Below are positions 54,106-63,760 of a stretch of 64,000 nt of DNA, in pieces (position 1 is the first letter of the stretch; every line of letters begins with the position of its first letter). A program made the translations under genes and the position numbers. The notes under the pieces were generated by a model, which was not told the origin of the DNA, did not search any database, and saw only the letters and a list, made by a program, of their open reading frames with translations. Source of the stretch: Sabethes cyaneus (lineage: Eukaryota; Arthropoda; Insecta; Diptera; Culicidae); contig NC_071354.1 of the NCBI RefSeq assembly GCF_943734655.1, positions 8,402,001 to 8,466,000 on the forward strand, given 5' to 3'.

Positions 54106-56300
54106 TCTCTTCCGATACTATTTGTCACTCGAAACTTCTGAAACCAGTCCTCTTCCTGACTTTTTCTGAAGCCGATGTATGATGTGTCAATTTATTAAAA
54201 TTTCAATTTTAGTTGACAATACATATTGTTTGCAGTAAGTGCATCAAATAGAAACGGTTAAATACGTAAACTGTTCTGGCAAAATATAGGAACCATTTCA
54301 AACAAATAAAGCCGCGAAATTCGCTTCTCTGCCCATTTCACATCCCATCACCAACCGACAACAATTGATTAGATTCAGCTCGCTCTTCGGGCGAAAACTT
54401 TCCTTTTCGTTCCAACGGAACACGACTACTGTCTTGCCACTAGTATCGACCGAGATTCAATCCACCCAGACCCAGACCCAAAACACACCGAACCAGCGGG
54501 CTTCGATGCTCTCTATTGCATCCGCCGATCGACGAGACGCCAACAGACAGAACCGACAGACACTTGGTGACACAACAACAGCAGAAGAACGCATCGCAGA
54601 GTCGCAGCGCAGAGTGATAGTCTGGATGCGAAAACTTCCGCATGACAACTCCGCCCGATAGGACACCCGGTCCGAAAGGAGGTTCGAGTTAGAAACATAA
54701 AATATTATACCTGCATGTATTTTGCGTACACCACACAGACACACTCACATGCACACACGTCCGTCGTAGGGGCTCTAAAAATGAAGCCAAGTGCGTTTCT
54801 TTCTGTCGGCCGGTCGGTCGCCGAGAGGTCGCTGGCTGGCGCAGCAGCGGAAGGAATGTGCATCATCTCATCAACCGAGAGTTGTGGCCAATAGCCAACA
54901 TCCCCGTGTCACAGTAGCATCCACAATTTCCAGCCCCAGCAACAGCAGCAGCAGGAGTAGGCCAAAACGACAAGACGATGTGGAGGCCACTCACATGCAT
55001 AATGTCAAATGTGTTATTAGATGCTCCATCCGATCCGACGGTGGGAAGGAGGCGGTGGTCACGGCGGAAGGTTTATACCGAGTACGGCACTGGTCAGAAC
55101 AATAGGATTACCTCGAGAAACTAATACATAAATGTATAAAATTCATAATAAGTGATTTTGAATTTAGATTCGGGCTGGGAAATTTCCCGAAAATTTCATT
55201 TAGATATTATAAATATGTATATCACTGACCACGGCGGCGGCCGGCGTGGCGAAGGAAGACGGACCAGCTGAGATTGAATGCAGTGCCAGGCCAGCAGTGC
55301 CAGTGGTGGTAGAACATTGCTTAGCATATCCTAGTTAAGAAGGACCGGGTGCACACACATGGGTCGTGCTCACCGTATAGAAGGAACTCGAACCGAAAGA
55401 GTCGAAAATCATGACATGCAAAAGGAGCGTATTAAGCAGAGTTTTGTGTTCGTTATACTTTTGGGTTGTCCCGCTCGGCGCAGTACCTGCCTGCCTGCCC
55501 TGTCTGCACCTACCGTCACCGGTCCAGTGACCGGTCGCATGCACTTTTGGAAGCAAGGAAGCGCACGGTAAATCTACTATCATGTGTAGATTTCTCTTCG
55601 TCGTCGCCATCACAAGTGGCAAGATTCGAACGGTAGGCGCTTTTGCGTACGAGTTCGGGGTTACTCACTCACTCCCATCGCTACAAAAGGGGAAAGGGAT
55701 GATTTAGTTATATTTATGGAATTAAATGAAACATTATAATAGTTCATTTCGAGTTCGAGAAAATTTCGTCCGGCTGCGCTGTGATGTGTAGGAGGACCTA
55801 CTTGCATATGAGCACGCCTAGCACCTTCTAGGGCGATTCCTCTTGTCTCTGCTCCTTCCGCGCCACAGCCACAGCCGGCAGAATGTGGATCTCATAAACA
55901 GAATTTAATTATTTAAATTGAATACATATCCGAGTGGAAGGGTATGGAAAAATTAAAAGTTACACTTTGAAATACGGCTTTTCAGTTGCAGAATAAATCC
56001 AACTATCTAACTACGTGTCGATTATTCAACGATTTATTTGAAGTATTTAACAGTGTTGTATATTGTAATGCAACACCGGCCTGTTTTTTCTAAAGTGACT
56101 TACTCCATAAAAGTCAATTGAAAATAGATTTAATTTCCTTTTACTAAAAAAATATTTCACAGGTTTCGTAAAACTTGTTAAATTTTTCAAAGGGATTCAA
56201 AACGCTCTTCTGATGAATATATCGTAAAATATTTTAACGTGGGAATAACTAGTAATCTTCAGTCCATGGTTGGTTAAGCTAATTTTAAATTATTTTCAAG
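54106..56300. other. non-repetitive island 6 (candidate regulatory DNA)
   Basis: Unique-looking, partly GC-rich sequence. Candidate AT-rich clusters lie at 54990-55015 (ACATGCATAATGTCAAATG), 55115-55175 (ACTAATACATAAATG, TTCATAATAAGTGATTTTG) and 55895-55925 (TTTAATTATTTAAATTG). Overlapping frames near 54365-54745 on both strands lack domain support. Confidence 0.35.
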
Positions 56301-56704
56301 CGTCTTAGTAGAATTTACCTTGAGGATACGCAAAAGGATACGCCTTGGCAAAACGAACGGTGTCAGTTATATGAGACTTGGTTTAAACGTGAAAACCGAA
56401 TCTATTCTTGCTTATAATATATACGTTATTATTTTCTATGCAAAAATTTACGAAAAAAGACAAAAACGAAGGAAAATTTTTTTGGACGATTTTCAGAAAT
56501 TCCATTGTTCGAATTTTCATTTCTGTTTCGTGCTAGAAACGTTAATTCAACTCGGAGACTCATTTTTCGAGTTTTTCAGACTGTAGAGCCCACAGACAAT
56601 TGATTTTATAAAAAGAAATTTGACTCATATCCTACAAATTATTTTTTTGCCTCCCGATTTTTCAAGCCAATTTCCAAGGGGGGGGGGGGGGGTGACAAAA
56701 AAAA
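56301..56704. other. unassigned spacer with a G run
   Basis: An unsupported 88-codon frame at 56320-56586 and about 15 G residues at 56678-56692. Confidence 0.4.
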
Positions 56705-57010
56705 ATAGGATCATTTGAAACCCATTTTAATTTCCGATTCAAGGTCCAAATTAAAGTCTCCCAGGTAACAATTTGGGTTTTATTACACTCTTAGGATGGG
56801 ATTTAAGACCAAAATTAGCCTTGAAAGTCGCCATAAGAGTACAATAAAACTTACATTATTGCTTAGGTCTACTTTCATGTCCGATTGCAACCATAATTTT
56901 GAGTCATTCATTTCATTCAAAATCGAGTTTCAAGTTAATTTCAAAATTCTATTTGAAGTCCGATTTCATGTCTAATTCATTGTAAACTTTCGCGTCAAAT
57001 TTTATATCCA
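56705..57010 (+). repeat. 12-bp AATTTCAAGTCC-type array, block 7, split by a MITE
   Basis: Plus-oriented units occur before 56760 and after 56867. The 108-bp family F MITE interrupts them. Confidence 0.7.
56760..56867. mobile_element. 108-bp MITE (family F), copy 3
   Basis: It reads CCCAGGTAACAATTTGGG to TTATTGCTTAGG, the inverse of the copy at 19551 and of exactly the same length. It is flanked by TCT on both sides within the 12-bp array. Confidence 0.7.
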
Positions 57011-57645
57011 ACTAGCTGACCCGAAAAACTTCGTATTGCCACAAATTAAACTGCGTTGTAAATAAATCGTGAACCTCGGATGTCTTTTGTCACAATCTCG
57101 AATTTTGCAAGTTTCTGAGGATATCAACCATAGTGAATCATTTTGGTAGTTAGGTAACTATGAAGGCATTGGTAGTTTAATATACAAATTTGGAATTTTT
57201 CCTCACAGTAAAGTAGAAAACAACACCCCCGTTGCTTAGCCAGATAAAATAAAGCGGATAGCTATATTCGCCGTGATTGCGAAAAAACTTACGCGAAATG
57301 TACCATTTCACAGAAAACCTTTTCGTGGAAAGCACCATTTTGCAGAGGTGATCCTCTCCTTACTCGCTATCGCTCGTTTGGACCCAACTGAAGCAAAGTG
57401 GTTGAGGTCAGTAGACCTAAGAAACTAAATAAACCTAGACAGAGGTGCTTTCTGCAGGGGAGCTGCAGATAGTTTTTGGTGGTCTCGTTATTAACTGTTA
57501 TGTTTCATGGAATAGTCCAAAATTTTTCGAGCTCAATTAGTTTTTGAGAGTCTTTATTCCCCTACCACAGGGGTGAGGGGTCTCAAACCATCATAAAATA
57601 AATTCATGCCTTCAAAATCCGCGAATGCTAAACTTTTTCCATATG
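57011..57645 (+). mobile_element. family A element, head fragment
   Basis: ACTAGCTGACCCGAAAAACT, TCGTATTGCCACAAATTAA and TTTGTCACAATCTCGAATTT match the head of the 34796-37527 element on its minus strand. It ends near the first array unit (CCCCTACCACAGGGGTGAGG) and is truncated where family N begins. Confidence 0.7.
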
Positions 57646-58345
57646 GGTCATTCCACGTCAAGTGACCGAGAAAAAGTACAAACTTGTAATCGACCTTCTC
57701 GGTATCATTCCTTCCCATCCCACCAGGACCCGCATTCGGACGTGGCCGGCGTCGGTATTGATCAGCATGCAGGGACCTGATATGGTTGCACAATGAGGAA
57801 TAGCATGCTGTCCCAAGTATGCTTTTTCCAGCCATCATTTTGCAATGTTCATCGGTCGTGGTAATAACGGAGTAGCAGCACACGAGCGGTATCCTATGCT
57901 TATGCTAAACTTGTAATCGACCTTCTCGGATTTGAACCAAATTTTGTCAGATTGTTCGGTTCAGGTTAGCAAGAAAAAATCCTAAGTTTGGTGCCAATTG
58001 GACGTTCCCTCGATTAATAGGAGTACCTTAATTTTTAACGAAAAGACACGTTTTCGTCAAATCCTCTTATTTTTTTTGGCTTGTAACTCTGGAAATACTA
58101 GGTTTAGAAAGACTATTTCATTAGGTTTCCAAAGGAAATTATCCAAGGAATCCGAAAAAAGCATTAGTTTTTAGCGGCAGTGCTGCCAAATATTTTTAAA
58201 TTCGATTTAAAAACTAAATTTGTATTTTCCCTCAATGAGTGCTTCAAGAAAATGTAATTTTACTCTTGATTATTTATGAAAAATCGCTGGTTTCTTTCTT
58301 CAAATCGCTATAACTCTGGATCGGCTCGTAGTTTTGAGCGATTCT
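57646..58345 (+). mobile_element. family N arm adjoining a transposase remnant
   Basis: GGTCATTCCACGTCAAGTG starts an arm that matches both arms of 52094-53902 (CAGATTGTTCGGTTCAGG, TAGGTTTAGAAAGAC, GCGGCAGTGCTGCCAAAT). The arm leads straight into the 3' end of the minus-strand transposase at 58345, which suggests that transposase belongs to this family. Confidence 0.65.
57703..57906 (-). mobile_element. 204-bp retroposed insert with a 23-bp target duplication
   Basis: The 23-bp word (AAACTTGTAATCGACCTTCT plus CGG) occurs at 57680-57702 and again at 57907-57929. The uninterrupted version is present, inverted, near 53845-53870. The insert reads ACCGCTCGTGTGCTGCTACT to GGGATGGGAAGGAATGATA on the minus strand. 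A long direct repeat and a single end-to-end unit point to LINE-mediated insertion of a SINE or a 5'-truncated LINE tail. No clear pol III boxes were seen. Confidence 0.65.
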
Positions 58346-58864
58346 TATGTAAAAAAATCTGAGGAATACGATGGAATTAGAATTTTTGGAATCAAATTGT
58401 ACTCATTGAGAGTACAGGAGCGTTGTACGGCCGTCATGTCAACTTTGCGAATGTATCTCTTGATTTTACCAATCAACTGTTTGCAATACGTGGCTCTCCA
58501 GTTATTTTTGTACACCAAGGAACTCAAAATTCCGAAGAAATCTTCGATTAGGCGCACAGATTTTTCGGGTAGTGGTTTTTGGGTAAAAATGGGATCGAAT
58601 GGGTATTGAGGAACGATTGTCTTTTTTGGCGTAATGCGATGATGCCCTATCTGGCCAACACACGTAATATCCATCTGCATGATGTTTTTGTAGAAACGGA
58701 ATCAAAATTTTCCGCAAACATTCGTGTGGTGCATCTTAATTGATAGCCAAACCAGAACATATTTCCTTTTTAAATGTTGTTCCGTATACTTTTTGCCGAG
58801 ATTTCTGTTGCAGTTCGTAGAAGTATGCAACACGCTCCCGAAATGCTTCTTGTTTCGACGTCAT
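58345..58864 (-). pseudogene. Tc1/mariner-type transposase, internally deleted
   Basis: On the minus strand an N-terminus MTSKQEAFRERVAYFYELQ (ATG at 58864) is followed within about 130 bp by the C-terminal half of the catalytic domain. This comprises FLQKHHADGYYVCWPDRASS (WPD.A..HYA, second catalytic Asp), then, after a frameshift, RLIEDFFGILSSLVYKNNW (third acidic residue) and QLIGKIKRYIRKVD. The middle of the protein, including the first Asp, is deleted. A transposase of this type would cut and paste its element by the terminal repeats. The reading frame ends at the family N arm. Confidence 0.75.
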
Positions 58865-59022
58865 TTTTAGCAAAACTGGGTAAGCATAAACAAAACAAAA
58901 AATATTAACAAAAAGAGGAGAGAGAGAGAGAGCTAGCACATACATACTCTCATTTCTCTCTGAGCTTTCTGAGCATAAGGGCCGCGAAAAAATTCTAAAA
59001 TTTTAGTTGCCACCCGTTAATT

Positions 59023-59702
59023 AGAGTTGCACAAATAAATCTTCAACACAAACGGGCAGCAAATTTGTATTTATGTGAAAAACTTTTTAATGGCACTGTC
59101 ACCATCGCATTGGTTCAGGAGCCATATTTTCGCAAGGGGTACTTTCATTCGAAGGGTATTGGAAACCAGAACTTTGCATTTTTCAACAAAACTGGTATGA
59201 CAAATCCTCGTTTGATGCCCAGGGCATGCATATTGTTGCATAGGTCAATAAGTGCATGCTTTATCTCTGAGTTGATTACTCGAGATATTTGTGCAGTCAC
59301 AGTAGAACTCGTCGTGAATGATGTCCATACTGCATACTTACCACACGATGAACCGTCTCCCAGCGACGATTTCAGAAATGTGGTGAGATACTGCCAATCG
59401 AATGGGCTTCCGCTCATTGTAGGCAGTGATGCCAATGCCCATCACATCATTTGGAGCTCGGATATCAATCTGAGAGGCTCTGATTTGATGGAATATTTGA
59501 GTAGTACCAACCTTGGAATACTCAACATTGGCAATTGTCCAACTTTCATGCGAGCTGGTAGAGAGGAAGTGTTAGATATAACACTCTGCTCTAACAGGAT
59601 CAGTCATGAGTTGGCACAATGGCATGTTTCAAATGAGACGCCAATATCTGATCATTGCTTTATATATTTTGATCATTTGGGTGTCTCCTCAAACGTTGCA
59701 AC
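59023..59702 (+). pseudogene. LOA/Jockey-group LINE ORF2, endonuclease domain
   Basis: From 59023 an uninterrupted plus frame reads RVAQINLQHKRAANLYLCEK, then VTIALVQEPYF (catalytic Glu), VGSDANAHHIIWSSDINLRG (Asp/Asn/His block), LDITLCSNRISH and NETPISDHCFIYF (final SDH). This is the complete order of an AP-like endonuclease of LINEs. The domain nicks genomic DNA to prime reverse transcription. The frame runs into a 525-bp insertion at 59703. If the insertion and one AC are subtracted, the sense frame continues at 60230. The 5' end begins after an in-frame TAA at 59017, so ORF1 and the start are missing. Confidence 0.85.
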
Positions 59703-60227
59703 CCCGAGCAGGAGCGATGAGCAAAATAATATCAAAATGTGTTATTGGAAATCGAATAACTCATATCAAAATTTGGTCTTGTTTTAGCTGACATAGTTGG
59801 TAAAATAACAAAAAATAATATCACAATTTTACTCCTTTAAGGCCAAAAGAATAACTACTTGTGTCATTTGAATAACAAAGCAATATCATGACTGTATTCA
59901 GAGTTTAGAATAAACTCTGTATTGAATAACAAATGCAGTAGTATATGAGATATTAAAAAATAATTTTATAAAATATTTATAATCTAAAATCTCTTTAATC
60001 AATAAAAAAAATATTGTATGAAATATATCGAATGTCATTTTAAGGCCAAAACAAGATATGATAACAAAATAAGTTATTAAATTCATCTTACAACCACTGT
60101 TTTATATATCTACTCAATAACAAAATGTGTTATCAATGTATCTCCATATCTATTCAATAACAAAATATACCATTATAACACAGTTTGATATCGTTTTTAT
60201 ATTATTTTGCTCTTCGCTCTGCTCGGG
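59703..60227. mobile_element. 525-bp MITE inserted in the LINE
   Basis: Inverted ends: CCCGAGCAGGAGCGATGAGC then AAAATAATATC on the left, and the complement of CCCGAGCAGAGCGAAGAGC then AAAATAATAT on the right. It is flanked by AC on both sides (59701-59702, 60228-60229), and removing one AC restores the LINE frame. The interior is AT-rich with AATAACAAAATGTGTTAT words. Confidence 0.65.
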
Positions 60228-60335
60228 ACATTTCGCAATCCGAGATTTTCCGACTGGGAACTCGTTGAGGAGGAACTGGCGACGAAATTTCAAGGATTGA
60301 GTCATCGACCGACTTGGATGTGGCTGTAGATGTCA

Positions 60336-61309
60336 CAGTGGCGACTCGTGGTGGTTTAGCTTACCTGTTCAACCAGCGAAAAATGCAAATTAATACGCAG
60401 CTTTTTTTATTATCGAAATTCTATATTTTATTCATAAAACAAACATTAGGGGTATTCACGTAGCGCTTGCTATGTTGCGTAAACGGTGTATTGCGTGTAT
60501 ATGCTGCCGCAATTCGCATAGCAGTTCCGGTTTCTATGGAAGCGGCAGAGTAGCGGCAGTATAAATACGCAATACTCCATATACGCAACATAACAAGCGC
60601 TACGTGAATACCCCTATTATTTAAATAACAACAGAATACGGCGGTTTACTTTACCAGCAAACTCGTCTCTGAATTTTAACTACGAACCTAAGACTTTCCG
60701 TTCAATTTACCTATTGAACCAAATTCAAGAATAACCACCACACGCACCACAAGGAATATGCGTAAGTTGTTCAATGCTAAAGATGAACGAGTTAATGAGA
60801 AAATTTTGCGAATAATGCATGCCATCCCCTTCGTACCAATACATTGTTCCTGGTTCTAATGTCTAAAGCAACGTTCAAGCGTCGTATTGAACGTTTTACT
60901 CATTAGCTTCGTGACTAGATAAAATGGAATCAAAGTGCAGGCCATAGGGATATGTGGTAGTAAGTTGTTCAATGCTGAAGATGAACGAGTAATGAGACAA
61001 TAATGCGCCCGTGCTTTCGAGTAAAAGCTGTTTCACATTCTCTTTTCATCTCCTTCGTATCCAGAATCAACAACAGAAATAATGTGTTGGTATATGCTTG
61101 TGCATTGAGATCAAAGCAACGTTCAAACGTCGTGTTGAACGGTTTGCTCAGCAGCTTCGCAAACTAAACTAATAATTTACCGAATTATTCGTATTGCATA
61201 TGCGTCGGTTCAAACGAAATCATGAACTAGTGATGAAAAAAAATTTTGTCGGGTTGAATTTTGTTGCCTGTCCTATGAACAGGTTGAACATGTGGGCGAG
61301 TCGCCACTG
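60336..61309. mobile_element. 974-bp hAT-type MITE with 8-bp TSD
   Basis: Termini CAGTGGCGACTCG and the exact inverse CGAGTCGCCACTG are flanked by the perfect 8-bp duplication AGATGTCA (60328-60335 and 61310-61317). An 8-bp TSD with CAGTG-type ends is diagnostic of hAT. No transposase is encoded. Internal inverted segments include 60447-60617 (AGGGGTATTCACGTAGCGCT and its complement). Confidence 0.85.
60447..60617. repeat. inverted-repeat unit inside the hAT MITE
   Basis: AGGGGTATTCACGTAGCGCT at about 60449 is repeated inverted as AGCGCTACGTGAATACCCCT ending near 60616. Arms of about 45 bp continue with TATGTTGCGTA. It may be a separate small palindromic MITE nested in the hAT element. Confidence 0.65.
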
Positions 61310-62050
61310 AGATGTCACAACATCTTTTATTGCGAAAGTTTTTGAAGTAGCTTGCCCGCTAAAAACTATTAAAACTGCTAGAGGAACACCATGGTGGAAC
61401 TCTCATCTCGCGGAACTAAAGAAACGATCCAGGAGAGCCTGGAATAGACGTCGGAGGGATGGCGTGGAGCCTTTCAAACAGGTCCGGAAAGCCTATGCAA
61501 AGGCTCTACGATCTTCAACACGCATGAGCTGGCACAGGTTCTGCAACAACGTTTCCAGTTTCGGCGAGACAAGTCGTCTTAATAAAATACTGTCAAAATC
61601 GAAAGATTATCAGGTTAATAACATTCGAAGTTCGAACGGTGAATACTGTTCGAATGACAATGAAATCCTGGAATGTCTCTTTTATAGTCACTCTTCAGGC
61701 TGTGTGCAAGCTGAAGTTCGAAACGATCCAGAAGTCGTTTTAGGTGGCTTAAACTTATAGGCTTTTGCTCGGAGACTTGTCACAACTGAAGCGATTGAGT
61801 GGGCCGTGAACAGCTTCTCTCCGTACAAATCTCCTGGAACAGATGGAATATACCCTATTCTACTGCAAAAAGGATTTAAATACATCAAACATATTCTGAA
61901 AAGGATGCGCGGGTGTAGTGTTGCTAGTGGGTACATCCCAACTCAATGGCGTGAAATAACCGTTAAGTTTATTCCTTAAGGTGGACGCGCGACATACGAG
62001 CAAGCAAAAAGTTTTAGACCAATCAGTCTAACGTCGTTCTTGCAATAGTT

Positions 62051-62460
62051 TTGTTTACATTTCGCACATTTTTGCTCTCCTTCTCTGGCGTAAACGAAAG
62101 AAAGAGCAACACTGCCGTACCTTCTTCTGTACCAGTGCCAGATTTGATGGATGCAGAGTTGTCAAAAAGATTGTTTGCATATTACGAAAACAATTTATAG
62201 CGTCAGCCATTATAGTGCGTAAAAAGCTGGATAGAAGTGAGCGTGAGCATACTGTATATTTGTTTGTATGTTCCATCATAACTCCAGAACGCCTTGACCA
62301 TTCTCCACCAAATTTGGTGCACATGTTCCTTGATAAAAGGGAATCAGAACTGAAGGTGTTGACAAGAGTTGCGCGTTTCTCTTGTATTTGAAAAGAAAGA
62401 AGTTGTACAAGTGGCTGAATTGCTGAACGATGGAATAGGGTGGCCATAAACAAGAGGAAG
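62051..62460. repeat. dispersed repeat O, copy 1
   Basis: TGTATGTTCCATCATAACTC, CAGAACGCC and AAATTTGGTGCACATGTTCC resemble 63645-63720 and, inverted, 1850-1935. Short minus-strand frames lack domains. Confidence 0.45.
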
Positions 62461-62775
62461 GTTCAAAAACATAAAAAAGACTGTGTCGATTTTTACGGAT
62501 TACCGAGAAGAAGACAAGTGGCTGGCGGACAACATGATGGAAAATTGCAAAGCGAGTAGACAAGAAAAGCGTTTTGTTTCTTGCATTATGAGAATTTTTC
62601 TTTACAATAACAGATGTACAAGTAACTGAGAGACAAAGGGGCTCTGAAGAAGATCGGGCAATAAGCTAGTAATTAATAAAACATTCGATGCACGCACGAT
62701 GACTAAAGGTAAACATAACAAAAAGTCACTTCATTTCGAGGAAAACATCTTGAATTTAGATGTTATCCATCGATA
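62461..62775. other. unassigned spacer
   Basis: Nothing recognised on either strand. Confidence 0.4.
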
Positions 62776-62945
62776 AACAAAGCAAAGCCTTGGATATAAA
62801 TTTTATTGAGACTGGACCCATGCTTACCGACAGACTTCGCAGTAAGTTATTAGTGTACAGGGCAATTACGAGGTTAGTGCAACAATCCTAGTGACTCTCG
62901 ATTGACCGCCCAGCCGAGGATTGAACATACTATGACTGACTGAAG
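62776..62945 (-). mobile_element. tRNA-derived SINE, family B, copy 3 (5' truncated)
   Basis: Shares AAAGCCTTGG, CTTACCGACAGACTTCGC, GTGCAACAATCCTA and CCAGCCGAGGATTGAACATA with the 7587-7805 copy. The A-box end is missing. Confidence 0.6.
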
Positions 62946-62975
62946 TTTTTGGAGCGTCTTAGTAGAATACGAAAC

Positions 62976-63182
62976 CTAAAAATAAAAAATAAGAAAACTT
63001 ATCCAATTTAATTCTACTATGTCTATTTTATTCACGACAGATACGTATTTCGCCTACGACTTGCAGGCTTCCTCAGTGTCTGTTTTCGAACATACAAGTC
63101 GTAGGCGAAATACGTATCTGTCGTGAATAAAATACACATAGTAGAATTAAATTGGATAAGTTTTCTTATTTTTTATTTTTAG
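62976..63182. repeat. foldback element: 88-bp arms, 31-bp loop (family C)
   Basis: Left arm 62976-63063 and right arm 63095-63182 are complementary, with one mismatch seen (CTATGTCTATT against CTATGTGTATT). The loop is 63064-63094 (CTTCCTCAGTGTCTGTTTTC). The arms contain TAATTCTACTATGT and CGTATTTCGCCTACGACTTG. Single-arm relatives occur at 1203 and 8644. Confidence 0.9.
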
Positions 63183-63605
63183 ATACTATGACTGGCAATT
63201 AGTATGGTATTAGTAGTATTAGTATGGCCAGTATGGCAACTTGAAGCTAATTGTTTGACCTGTAGGAATAATTCATTAATAAACTTCATAAAATCTAGGC
63301 GAAATCTGCTGATATGGTAACGAAGCTTTTCTGGTGTCATCGAACGGATTGATTGTATGTTCACTTTTCGTTTTGCGTCCGTTTTTAAATTTAGTACAAA
63401 ACGGATCAAACGGATAACCAGCCATAAACTGTAACGTTACCATAAAGTGTTAATTGTGCGCAGCCTTTAACTGAGTATATAATTAATTTTGTTAAAACGA
63501 CAAGTTTTTGAAAATTGCAAAATTTCGTTGGCGCGTTTTTTGTATCCACCTATAATGTCAATATGCACGATAAAATTGAATGCGCATAAGCAGAAGCAAA
63601 CACTT
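63183..63605. other. unassigned spacer
   Basis: AT-rich with unsupported short frames. Confidence 0.4.
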
Positions 63606-63760
63606 GGGGGGGGGGGGGGGGGGGGGCAAGGAATGTTAGTATAAATGTATGTTCCGCCGTAACTCCAAAACGCCTGCACAGTTCTTCGTCAAACTTGGAA
63701 CCAGAGACCGAAACGGTTATATTTTTCCTATACATTTGCCAGTATGCTTGCGTCATGTCA
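63606..63760. repeat. 21-G run and dispersed repeat O, copy 2
   Basis: A homopolymer of 21 G at 63606-63626, then TGTATGTTCCGCCGTAACTC, CAAAACGCC and CAAACTTGGAACC, which match 62265-62335. The remainder of the window (63761-64000) holds nothing recognisable. Confidence 0.5.

Larger units (their letters stand above)
60230..62050 (+). pseudogene. LOA/Jockey-group LINE ORF2, linker and N-terminal RT, split by a hAT MITE
   Basis: 60230-60335 and 61318-62050 are the continuation of the endonuclease ORF, separated by the hAT element at 60336-61309. The protein shows SDWELVEEELATKFQ, then after the insertion ARGTPWWNSHLAELKKRSRR (the usual PWW block between EN and RT), AKALRSSTRMSWHRFC, SPYKSPGTDGIYPILLQKG (RT block with the PG.DG motif) and AKSFRPISLTSF. 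One frameshift falls shortly before the hAT insertion. Stops occur after GGLNL (61758) and in the FIP(K)GGR block. The copy is truncated at about 62050, before the catalytic YADD/FADD, so it is non-functional. Confidence 0.8.

Noticed and set aside
54365..54745. overlapping frames of 95-98 codons on both strands in island 6
   Set aside because: Both strands are equally open because of GC-rich sequence, and neither shows a domain or splice context.
62055..62563. minus-strand frames of 95-132 codons
   Set aside because: They lie over dispersed repeat O and spacer, with no domain or coding bias.
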